In this document: one piece after another, positions 24,401-36,400 of the stretch
How the letters are laid out: every line of letters begins with the position of its first letter
Position numbering within the stretch: the stretch's first letter is position 1
DNA from: Metellina segmentata
Lineage: Eukaryota; Arthropoda; Arachnida; Araneae; Tetragnathidae
Reading direction: 5' to 3'
NCBI GenBank assembly: GCA_947359465.1
Contig: OX375883.1
Location: forward strand, 20,028,088-20,092,087
DNA length: 64,000 nucleotides
Translations under genes and position numbers: made by a program
Notes under the pieces: generated by a model
Database searches by the model: none
Told to the model about the DNA's origin: nothing
Seen by the model: only the letters and a program-made list of their open reading frames with translations

Positions 24401-27400
24401 TGTGGCCAAGCTATTGAACCTGGACCCACAGGAATTTGATACATCTTGCTTGAAATGGTGTATGTCCATTTTCGGATTTGTTGGTCTTGCAACAACTTGC
24501 CCATATTTGTATATCATGCTTAAAAACACAAATATTGTATTTTTACTGGAAGTTAATTTATTTTGCACAATGTATCTATAGTTTGATAAGAGCATATTTT
24601 AAGGTTCATTTACTTTTGCAGGAACCTGTTGAAAAGTGGCCGATATGTGATTGCCTTATATCATTTCATTCAAAGGGTTTTCCCCTTGCAAAAGCTGTCG
24701 AATATTCTAATTTGAGAAGGCCATTTATCATTAATGATTTGTTTATGCAATATGATATCCAAGATCGGTTGGTATACATTTTATATGATTTTAAAAACCT
24801 AAGTTGTATTTTTAATTACTATTTTTTTATAGTGTTTGTTGACGTTTAACTCATGAATTAAGTTTAAATTCACAGTTCATTTTTTAAAAAATGTATTTAA
24901 ATTGTTTTCAGCATTTTCTCTAAGTAAGTAATGCATTTAAATATATATCCATGTAAGGTGTGGTCAGAATCGACTGCGCAATTATTGTACTATGCGATTT
25001 TTTTGTCGAAAATGAAACTGAAAAAGTGTTCTGTTTTTTGATTGAACAAAATGTTCAAAGGATGTTTGTTTTTGTGTTGTCCCTTATGGCACATCTCCTT
25101 AAGTTTGTGTACTACATCATGGATCTGAGGTACTTTGGCAATCCTTTCCTTTCCCATGAGGCCTATTGTCTTTAGTAAACACTGGGGTCATTCTCCATTG
25201 TTACCCAAGCGATCTTTCTGTTTTCATCCCACTACTCTGTTCCACTGTGCCACCTTTTCCCCCTTCCATTTTTTTTTACTTGATTGTCCTGTATTTAGCA
25301 CAGCTTGAATAAATATGGTCCTAGCACCAACCAATGCTTATCCGAAAACCATGCTCAGACCACTTATCAGTTATGCCAGTCATGTCTGGGGATACGCAGC
25401 AAAAACTCATAATCGAAAACTTGAAACTTTCAAAATTCCACACTCAGGATAATTTAAATGCACCCTGCTTCTATAGGAATGTACAAATTCATAAAGACCT
25501 GAATGTGTTAGAACTATGTAAATACTTCAATAAGATTGGCCTTAAATTCTTCCTCAAGATGGAGTCAATATTGTGCTGACAATACCGCGATCCAACAAAT
25601 CCCCAGCTATGACTTTCAACGAAGAAATTGTAAAGGGCCAAGAGCCATCATCAATCCAAGATATCTAATCCCTTAAACACTGATTTAAACTGTAATTTTA
25701 CTCTATTGCGTAATCTTGGCCTCCTCCATTGCAGTGAGGCCCTTTAAGCTCCTCCCACTATATCATGCCTTCTCACTCTTCGTTGCTAATCCTATATCCT
25801 GGCACAAGTTTTAAGTAGATTCGCACGTGATCGCACCAGAGCTCCTGATTGGCCCTCACCTCCTTGAACTGTTCCACCCCCTCCAACCTTCTGAACACCC
25901 CAGCTATTCTGAAATTCTTTTGAATTCGAGAGCTACTGCTTAAGTTCTCCAGATATAGGCACCACACGCTTGATAACCCTTATGGTTGTTTGAAAATTTC
26001 AATGCTGAAAACGCCTAACAAACTATCCTTTTGACATCCCTGGGGTAGCCAGTACTGAAACATGTACGAAAATTAAGTATCCACTGTGTATTCAAATATC
26101 AAAACGTGTATTAAACTATCCATTGTATGTGTGTATCTCAAGAATGAAATGTCCTGTCAAAATAATGATTGTACTTTTTTTTTGGGTTGATTTTCGCTTG
26201 GTATGATTATTGTGCTATCGATTCTGACCACACTTTGTATTGAGCTATTAAATACGAATCACAAAAATGTTGCTTATTATTATACTTGTAAATGAGTTTT
26301 CACTTAGTAACGTAATTTAGGATCTTCCTTGAATTCATTTTCTCTTTAAGTTTTTATATAGGACATTATTTCAAATGATTTGCTTGTAACCAAAACTTTC
26401 AATTTTGCAGATTTTTATCTTCTATCGTTTCTCCTTTTTCATGGCATATTGTTAGTTGATTTAATAATTTTATATAATTCATTGCATTGCATAATGATAC
26501 ATGTTAAGGTTTAGGTGACTTTGTTCTGCATTTTGCAAAAATGTTGATGCTTGTATTCATTGTTCCGTTTCATTTGTTGTTATTTAAAAGTAAAAATGTG
26601 TAGTTACTAATCTGTTTAAAAATTGTAACATTTAGAGTATTTGAATTATGTATTAATTTCCTAGTCTTTCATGTGTCAATTTTATTTAGTCTCAAAAATG
26701 AATGCTTGTCATCAACAGAATCAGATGCTTGAAAATGTTTACCAAGTTCTTAACAAATTCCAACTGCTTTTGAGATAGTTTATGTAAGAGAGCACACTTA
26801 GGTTCACCAACTGGCTCATTCCAGTTTTTTTCAACATGCATAGATGCATTTTTATTTATTTAGAAATTAGAAATGGGCATAACTTATTTTATGATAACAA
26901 TAGCAATTTCATTACAGGTAAGCACAAACTATTAGTTATTTGAAGATTAATTTAAACTACCCCTGATATATATGGTTACTGACAAACTAAATTATGTAAG
27001 TCAAACGAAAATAACGAAATGTATTCCTGACATTTAAGTATCCTTATTATCTACGACTTGCAGATGGTTCTAAATAAATCATGAAATGGAATAGAAAGTT
27101 ACAGGAATTACAGTAGCAGATATCTATATGTACTAAATTGCTAAAGTTAAGAATCTTAAAATACTATTTATGTGAGACATACAAAATTTGAATCATTTTT
27201 ATTAACTGCTAGATATTGTCGACAAAAAATTTTAACAGTTTAAAATTAACCTTTTATTTTACTTAAAAATTATTTAAAAATTTTATTTTAACACATTTTA
27301 TTATATTTATTAATTTTTCTGCACGTTTACTCCAAAAATAAGTTTTTAAATTTGGCGATAACACTTAACGATAACTGTTATTTTTGGTAAAAGTCACTAG

Positions 27401-30400
27401 GTGTTAATTTAACTGTTATCAGAATAACAGCTTATCTCTACTAAAAATGCACAAATGTGGATGTTGGTGTGTATCTAAGAAAAGTACAAATTAAATTGAA
27501 ATGTTTCAAAACAACAGTGCTACTTCTGTAAAATGATAACCTAAATTTTGGTTTACAGTGAATCATGGACTAAAATATAGATGCGAATTACAACTTATTG
27601 TGTAAAATTTTTGTGCTTTTACAGACGTAAAGTTTATAGTATTTTAGAAAATGAAGGAATTGAACTTCCAAGGTATGCGGTTTTGGACAGAGAATCAGAA
27701 CATCCATCAGGTATGAAACCACACATTCTTTTCCCTTTTTAATAAAGGAAAATGAAAATTCAATCACTCCTGTTAACAAGAGAAAATATTAAATTAGTAC
27801 CTTAATCTACAGAGGTAGAGGTGTAAATTTATAAAACACTTTTAACACTTCCTATGACAAAGGTTTTATGAGTATCATTTTCTGACCATGCCTTCCAAGA
27901 ACTGTACATAATATAGTTAGATGAGTAAAATTTATCTATTTTTTCACATTTTGTGACCCAGAAACTCATTTTTATAGTGCCTCACCGTCACCAATAGCCC
28001 GCTGTGTTTCATTGTCATATAGAGTGGGGAGGTCAGGAAAGCCCTAGGTGCTGATTCCACTAGGGAATATTGCACTAAACCCCATTGTTTTTCCCAGATT
28101 CCTTAAGAAAGGCCAAAAGGCTTTTGACAGGTTCTTCGTGAATTGTATCAAGTTTTGTTCCAAGTCCTAGACTTGAGTGCCTTATGTGAAGCAGAGCTTC
28201 GCATTCAAAAAGTATGTGGTGGGCAGTTTCCTCCGCCATATTGCATTTCAAAAGAGGCAAAGAGGTTCTTCTTTAAAGATTCCCATCCTATGAAGGTGTT
28301 TTCTTAGGTGATAGTGACCTGTGAGAAATCCAACTATCACCCTCATCTTATCTCTGCTAAGACGAAGGATCTGAGATGATATTTTCATGGAAGGTTCTTG
28401 AATCATAAGCCTTGCATGTTTTTGATCGTGGTTTGCTTCCACCTTTTTGTAGTTTCTTAAGCATTTTTTCTCCTATCACCCTTTTTGCGGTAGTCTTAGA
28501 GATCCTGCAAAAAGGCTCAGGGCTTAAAGGTAGGTCTGCAGTCCCCAGTTTGGCTAACTTATCTGCATTTTCGTTTCCTTCTACACCAGTATGCCCTGGT
28601 ACCCAAGTAAGAAAGATCCTACTATGGGTCCCCAAGTCTTGTAGAAGGTTCCTACCTTCCCAAACAAGTTTGGAGCTTATTTGGAATGAGTTTATTGCCT
28701 TTAAGGCTGCCTGTGATTCAATAGCTCTGCTAGCAGCAGCAGCGAGCCCGCTGTGTTGCTCCAGTGTGACATTAATTAAAAATACCAATACCCATCAAAT
28801 TGTTTTGAAAAAATGAGGATTTGAAAATTGACGGGTTGATTAAAATGGTGCTTTGTGTGGAATGAACAAGTGAATAATTAATTTTGTTATTTCCAGATTT
28901 AGTCGAGAGCGAAGATCACGTTGAGGTGGATGGAGTGACCTTCAACAAGCCGTTTGTGGAGAAACCCATATCTGCGGAGGATCATAACATTTACATCTAC
29001 TATCCCACATCTGCTGGGGGAGGAAGCCAACGCTTGTTCAGAAAGGTGGAGTGCCATTTTTACACTGTATTCAAACTGACTATTCCCTCCTCATGTTCTT
29101 GTCACACTTCCATGTCCGTCACTGTGGTCAGCGGCGGCCCTTGGGCGGTGCACACCGGGCACTGCCTTTGGGGGTGGCACCTAAATCAAATACTGCATGT
29201 AGAAAACTATAGCTGTTTGTACATTGCCGACCAACCGGTATGGTGGTCAGCCTCTAGATCAGAAGGTTCCCGGTTTGAATCTGTGTCCGGGCATGGATGT
29301 TTGTAAGCATATGGTGTAGATGCGGCTGGTGAACCTTAAATCTGTCATGGCCGAATATCCTCATGTGGGGTTGGTGTGGAAGTTTGGAGAGTGGGGTGCC
29401 GGCTCAGGTGTTGCCTCGTCATCTGACCATGGTTCAAAATTACGTGGTGGTGACCTCGAATCTTTCCCTTAGGGGAGTGATCCCGGACCGTTGTCAATTG
29501 CCCGTTGTGTTGCTCTAGTTTGACGTTAATTAAAATTACCATTGTCTGTTTGTACATTCAGTTGGTTTGATTTTTACTAAACTACTTAGGTGAATATGAG
29601 ATTTATTTTGGTTTTTTGACATCAGATGTCGCATGTCCAGACATTTCTCGCAGGAAAAGCATACGATCGGCGGAGCTGTTACTTAATTGAGCAAAATAGC
29701 TGGCCGGATATTTTTCCGAACAAACGGACAGCACTTCGTGTTTTGCTTACTCTACCTGCAGTAGTAGAGGTGAACAAGGCTTTAGTAAATTAAAACTTAT
29801 TTACGTTGGACTATGAGTCGGGAAAGGCTTTTGGATTGTGCAATTATATCCATTGAAAACAATATTGCACAAAGTATAAATTATTTCGACCTAATACAGA
29901 AATTTGCCAGTGCCAAATCGAGAAAGCTGCCCTTATGACTTATGACTTGTAAGGGGGTGACTCCGAAGAGTGCCAGCACTGTGACTAATAGTCTATTGTA
30001 CTGAGACCCCTACTGATCCACTACAGACCGATTGCCAAAATAAATTTTAGCATGTACCCGATTGGAATGTTTGACTGTTCCCAGGGTTCGATACAGTGGT
30101 ATCCCAGATATTCAAATCGTTGTGCAGAGTAATGGTCACATTCACATAGAACGTGTACAGAACTCTGCTCTTCCATCTGACAACCTCTACCTAATGGGTC
30201 ATCTATAACACCCATAATGTTGAGGTGTCTATTCAGGGTACAGTGGCCAGTTAGGAGGTCAATAGCTATCCTGACTTCTTTCCTAACCAAATTCAGCAGC
30301 TCCCTTGATCTATCCCAAGGAGACTGCTGATTGAGCTCTTTGGCTTGTCTTTGATTATTAGATTGAAGCCATGTATGGCAGGACTCAGCAAGGAGCAAAT

Positions 30401-33400
30401 CCCTTATAGTCCCTCTAACCACATTGTGAGGCAGACCCAAAAAAGGCTCTGGTCCAATAAATGGTGTTTCAGACCCATGTTTTGCTAATTGGTCTGCCAT
30501 TTCATTACCTTCAATGCCACAGTGACCAGGGACCCAGATACGAGAGACCTTGTTTCTCTCAGCCAGGTCCTCAAGCGCAAGGTGCCCTTATAGTATGTTG
30601 GATTTTTTTATGTAATTGTGTTATGCTGTTTAATAAAAGTATACTTGTAGAATAAAGGTTGTCTTTTTAACCAACACCCTTATCGTAAATCCTCCCAATA
30701 AGCAAAATCTAGCCTATATGTCGCTTAATTGATTGGTTAACAGACTGCTTAGGAAGGTACTCTGAAATTTATGGTGTGGGGGTGCAACTGGAAGATCTGG
30801 CACCATCTAGAATGTTCTTGGGTTGGCACTGACTGGCTCATCGATATGGCTCGATATCATGGGTCTAGCAGGGTTCCCACAGGTCAGGAAAAACCTAGAA
30901 TTCTCAGGAAATTTAATTTCGTCCCCCAAAAAATCAGGGAAAATTACAATTTTTCGTCTAAAACCTGGAAAATTGCCTCAATGACCTGGAAAATGATTGG
31001 TCATGGCTTCTCAGATGCTTTGGAGGAACGAAGCCAATAAGATTTGTATAGTTTGGTATCACTTTATTTTATGAAATGAATTTTTCAACCAATTTTAAAA
31101 GAAACAGCTGATATGTAACAGGTAAGGCAAGCCGCACACCGGAGAGACCGCAAAGCGACGCACGATAAGTAGTCGTCAGAACGTCTGAACCCACAGGCTT
31201 CCACTCGCTATGACCGCACATCAAAAAGACAAGCAACAGAGAGTCTCTTTCCGATTGCTTTCCTCTAGTGTCGCCTGTCGTTTGTTGCGTGCAGCATTTT
31301 TCGGCAAGTCGCGAAAATTTGAAGTCGAGAACATGGACAGTGTAATGAGCGACGACCCCTATTTCAACATTGTTTTTGTTGGGGTGATAGAGAGTTTTTC
31401 TCTCATTTACAATCAGTTTCTCCCGGAACATGCGAACCAGAATGCTTTGGATAAAACCTGGCAAGATGTTGCGAAGAAAGTTGATTTTTCAGGTAAATAT
31501 CATTTTAATATTCCAACTAAAAACATTGAATTTCTTCATTAATATTAATTAGATTTCAAATTTGCTTGTTTTTCTGTTGAATTTCTCTCGCAGTAAACCT
31601 ATTATATATTTTCAATTTCATAATGTAGAGATGATTTATATGGTTTTTGAGTAAATACTCCTTTTCTAATATGAAATATAAATTTACTTGATTCAAGTAG
31701 CTCTATTAAATTATCCTGTCTCCTATGTAAATTAATAATTTTCTTATTTGTTATACTAGCTGAAATACCGTGAGTAGCACAGGGTTTTAAAGAAAATTAT
31801 CTGACTCAAAGAACAATTTATTATCTCCCATAATCTTTTCTCAACATACTCCATTATCAGATGAGTGAATTCACTTTTACATTCCAAATAAAAATTCCAT
31901 AAGTACTCCTTTTTTAATATGAAATATAAATTTACTTGATTCAAGTAACCCTATTAAATTATGCCGTCTCCTGTGTAAATTAATAATAATTTCCTTATTT
32001 GTTATACTAGCTGAAATACCCTGAGTAGCACACAGTTTTTTAAAGAAAATTATCTGGCTCAAAGAACAATTTATTTTTATTATCTCCCATAATCTTTTCT
32101 CAACATACTCAATTATCAGATGAGTGAATTCACTTTTACATTCCAAATATAAATTTCATAAATGTTGAATATTTATTCCAGATAATGTAAAGAATTCTGA
32201 GGGATCAATGTATAAAATTTCTCCATATGAATTGAACCAATATAACAAAATGAAAAAATTAAAATGGGCAATTAATTATAAAGATTTATTTGCAATATTT
32301 GAATGCTTTGTGAAATAAAAGAAAAATTTTCTATTGAGTCTCTTTAAATTTTTTATGAACAGACTACAATACTAAATAAACATCTTTGAACAAAGCACGT
32401 TTCCATAATTGTAATAATTTGAGTGAATATATTTCGAGCATTTTCACTCAACACATGGCGAATGGTTTAAATTGGCCATGTGCGATTTGTAGTCACACAG
32501 AATGTTTAAAACAAAATTACCACTGATGGACATCTATTGGTCAGTGGCCCAAGATGAAAATATTTGTCTGGTAATTATGATCAAAATCAGCAAGTACTGT
32601 CATTTATTCAAAGGGAGGATGATTTTCAATATAATTCTGGGGTGAACTCAGTATGAGCAAAGTTTTCAACGTATTTGAATAAAATAACATACATCTTGTT
32701 CAGTATTTCATTTTAAATATTAAACATAACAAAAAGAAAAATGCAATGTAAAATTTTGATTTAAATCAATTTTTTTAAAAGAAAAATTGCTTGGATTTAA
32801 ATTGACATACTCTGATTAGTAATGACATAAAAAGGTATGATTGTGAAAGTCTCCCATTTAAAATTTTCTTGTATATTTGTTTCCAGTTGAACAGATTTGT
32901 TCCATCACATCGTCATCCGAGGAATCCGCCATAATGTATGAATAAACAACAAACTTTGGCGTTTTTTTTTGTAAACACCTGAAATGCGCATGCGTCGAAA
33001 CCGGTCGCCTGTTTCTGCGGTGTGCGTATAATTTGTCGTCGCGTAGAGACATCCACAGAGGACTAGAAACCTGAAATCGACTTCGTATCGCGTGTCTCTT
33101 TTAAATGTCTGGTGTGCGGCTTGCCTAAAGAAATTTGTTTGATCCACTGGCTTAAATGGAAGAATTTCATGCTTATGATGCATTAAATCACAAATTTATT
33201 TAAATAAAATATGTTGGATTAGTTGAATAAGTTATTTTAATGCAAAATTACTTGTGCTTTGTGTATTAATTTGTGCAGTGTATAATTATTAAATTGCTAT
33301 TATTGTTGGCTATTGAATGCTAAATTATTTCTTGGGTTTTTCTACTTTAAAATGTCGTGAACTGCTCGAGTGTAACCTGGAATTTTGTAAAAATGTGTCT

Positions 33401-36400
33401 GGAAAACCTGGAAAAATTCAGGGAATTGTATTTTTGAAATAGAGTGGGAACCCTGGTCTCGGAAGTTCTCTAAAATATTTTAATTCATCGAATTGTAAAT
33501 AACAGCAGTAATATCACTCACAGTACTAAAACATAATATCAAGATACTGCGTACTGTGACTTTGCTTCAAGAAGGCCTTCTAGACAGGCAGAGCTGCGGT
33601 AGCCCGGTTGGAAGAGTAACAGATCAGCAACTGGAGGGTTACGAGTTCAAATCCAACCAAAGACCGTCATGTAAAATGGGGGTTGGTGCACCTTAAATGT
33701 TGTTGTGGTCTGGAAGTTTTGAGAGTGGGGTGCCAGCTCAGGTGTTGCCTTGTCATCTGACCGTGGTACAAAATTACGTGGCGGTGTCTTCGTATCTTTC
33801 CCTTTGGGTTGTTCCCATACAACCTGAGGTAGAGTAGCAGACAATCGCCAATAGCCTGTTTTGTTGCTCCAGTACAACGTTGATTGAACTACGCAGTTAT
33901 TATTTCACGAGCTGTGGCAGCCGTGCAATATGCGAATCGTGTGGCCTGACATGGTAGTGAGTGATTTCCTTCTCTTTCCAGATTGGTAGCAGGAGCAGTG
34001 TCTATTCCCCAGAAAGCAGAGTCAGAAAATCAGGCTCTTTCATCTATGAAGAATTCATGCCCACTGACGGCACAGATGTGAAGGTAAAGATTTTGTCTCT
34101 TTCTTGTTCACAAAATGCGTTCCAGATTCTGTGAGAAGAACGTGTTTAGAACTCTTGTTTCCTTTGTCACCAGTTAACTAATGCCATTTTTTGATATTCA
34201 TATTCATCCCAAAAGCATCACCACAGTAATTTGGGCAATTCATGGCTGAAGATCGCTGGTTTATTTGTCAGGTGATTTTACATTATGTAAAAGGACTTAT
34301 AAATGTTGTGGCCATGGTAACTCAGTTGGTAGAGTAGCAGATTAGCAACAATAGTGTTACCAGTTTGAGTCCAACCAAACATCGTTGTATACAAAGGGGC
34401 CTGGTGCACATTAAATCTTTATGGTCTCAAATGTCCTCATGTTGGTGTGGTATGGAAGTTTGGAGAGTGGGTGCCAGCTCACAGATGTGACCTTGGCATG
34501 TGACCATGGTTAAAAATATCCTCTAATCGTTCTCTTAGGGATTGATCCCAAATAGTCGGCAATAGTCCATTGTGTTGCTGCGGTGTAACAATAATTAATT
34601 TGCCTATTATATATGTTGAATGGATTCTTGTTTTGCTAATAAAGCCAACATTAATTCATTGTTATTGATAATCCTTATGATATCAATCATGTGTGTTCAC
34701 TGTGAATATTATCAATTTAATAAATACTCAGCTATTTTTTAATTCTAGTCTGTTCGTGGAATTGTATGCAACTTCTCTCAACTTTTGTATCATGATTGCC
34801 AATTTTAGCTTTCAATGTTTTTTCTTTTCTGAATAAGGTTTACACCGTTGGCCCAGACTATGCTCATGCCGAAGCGCGTAAATCTCCAGCTTTGGATGGC
34901 AAAGTAGAGAGGGACAAGGAAGGAAAAGAAGTCAGATATCCTGTGATATTGAGCAATGCTGAGAAGCTTATTGCCCGGAAAGTCTGCCTGGCTTTCAAGG
35001 TATGAAATTGTTTTGGCTGCATTTTCAGTATCTGCTCCCAAACTGTTTTAAATTTAAAGTTGATTGAAAGAATTGTGAGCAATCTGTTTTTGCTAGCATT
35101 GTTTTATTGAATAAAGATATTCACTTTTATTACCTAAAAAGTGTTAGCTAAATTTACGGCATGTTTGCACATAAAATTGACAATTGATGGCAAACAACAA
35201 CAATTAATTTAAACGATTATTTTAATTTTTATGTCACCACCTACAAAAAAAAAATGTAAATGTAATGTTTTGAATTTTGCCTCTTTAAAACACTGATTTA
35301 AAATTGAATGTTTTTTTGATTGAATGTTTTGATTCATTATAAATATTATTTTATTTGAAACTCATCTCTCTCATTCGGCATTGTCTGTTGATTTTTCTGC
35401 AGTACGTCTGCGTTCTCTTGATGCGTCTAATTTATTTAATCTATGGGATGACATTAGCTTGGTTGCAAGAGTAGGGTTGTAAGTTCAAAGCTTGATTTAA
35501 TCAAACTAGGCATGTAGATGGTGCATGCTAAATCTGTCATAATCTAAAATGTCCTCACATTGGCATGGTGTGAACGTTTGGAGAGTGAGGTGCCAGCTCA
35601 GGTGTTCACCTTGTCATCTGACCATGGTTTAAAATTATGACATGTTGTCCTCTGATCTTTCCCTTTGGGATAGATCCTGGACTGTTGCCATTAGCCTATT
35701 TTATGGCTCCAGTGGGATATTTACTTCAACTACCTACCTCTTTCATATACTTGCATGAGCATTTTTTAATTTTCTTTATGTGTAAATTATTTACTTTGGG
35801 TGCAACCTTTTATATTTGTGCTCAGATGGCAAAATGTTTTAAGTCACTTTTCCCAAAAAATTGATTAAGTCCCATCCTGGAGTCTTTTTTGTTATTGTTT
35901 AGAAGGTGACAAAATGTTGTAGGTCTTTTTCTTTCAGTTTATCAGTAAACAAAGGTGGGAAAATTGTAATAAATCAAAAACCACAGAACCACATGTTGAT
36001 TCTTGAAATTGCTGTCCCGAAAAATTAAAAAAAGTGACATAACATTTTGCCATCTGAGCACAGATATAATTCCCCCTGCAAGGAACAGTTATCTTTCAAG
36101 AATTCCTCTTTGTTTAAGTGTATTTCATTTTTACATTATTATGGAAGATAAGTTCTCGCAAGTATGTTTAACTTAATGATGTGCATTTCCTTTAGCAAAC
36201 TGTATGTGGATTTGATCTCTTGAGAGCAAATGGAAAGTCCTATGTCTGTGACGTCAATGGATTTAGCTTTGTGAAGAACTCCATGAAGTACTATGATGAC
36301 TGCTCCAAAATACTTGGGTTTGTATAATATCTTCTAGTTAATATCGGTACATTATGAAGATTATTTTTGATCCTTGTTATTTAATGATCAACCAAATACG

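Larger units (their letters stand above)
31126..33125 (+). mobile_element. PIF/Harbinger-type element, 2.0 kb, nested in hAT
   Basis: Perfect 15-bp TIR GGCAAGCCGCACACC at 31126 and its inverse ending at 33125, flanked by the 3-bp duplication TAA (31123-31125 and 33126-33128), diagnostic of PIF/Harbinger. It contains a MADF-like reading frame but no recognisable DDE transposase, plus an internal tandem duplication. Confidence 0.88.
30869..33455. mobile_element. hAT-like MITE (CAGGGTTCCCAC ends) with Harbinger inside
   Basis: Left CAGGGTTCCCAC at 30869 and right GTGGGAACCCTG ending at 33455 are perfect 12-bp inverted repeats, with internal cctggaaaa motifs on both sides. Without the 2.0-kb insertion the element is about 590 bp. 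Flanks gtctag and gtctcg match at 5 of 6, so the TSD is uncertain. Non-coding. Confidence 0.75.

Noticed and set aside
24362..24595. Histone gene upstream of the stem-loop on the minus strand
   Set aside because: The minus-strand frames there show no histone-like residues; most of this lies beyond the Helitron-like element.
28412..28816. 134-codon plus-strand reading frame
   Set aside because: It is the antisense of the LINE RNase H region and has no protein-like similarity.
29225..29300. tRNA-like sequence with good B-box as a tRNA gene
   Set aside because: No complete cloverleaf. The same head precedes a shared body and tail in many copies, so these are SINEs, not tRNA genes. The same holds for 33590, 34320 and 38090.
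31069..31464. 131-codon minus-strand reading frame
   Set aside because: Antisense of the MADF-like frame and crosses the Harbinger terminus.
31492..32330. Splice from TTTCAG|gtaaat (31491) to tattccag|ATAATG (32181) within the Harbinger ORF
   Set aside because: The joined peptide does not continue a MADF domain, so the second exon is unsupported.
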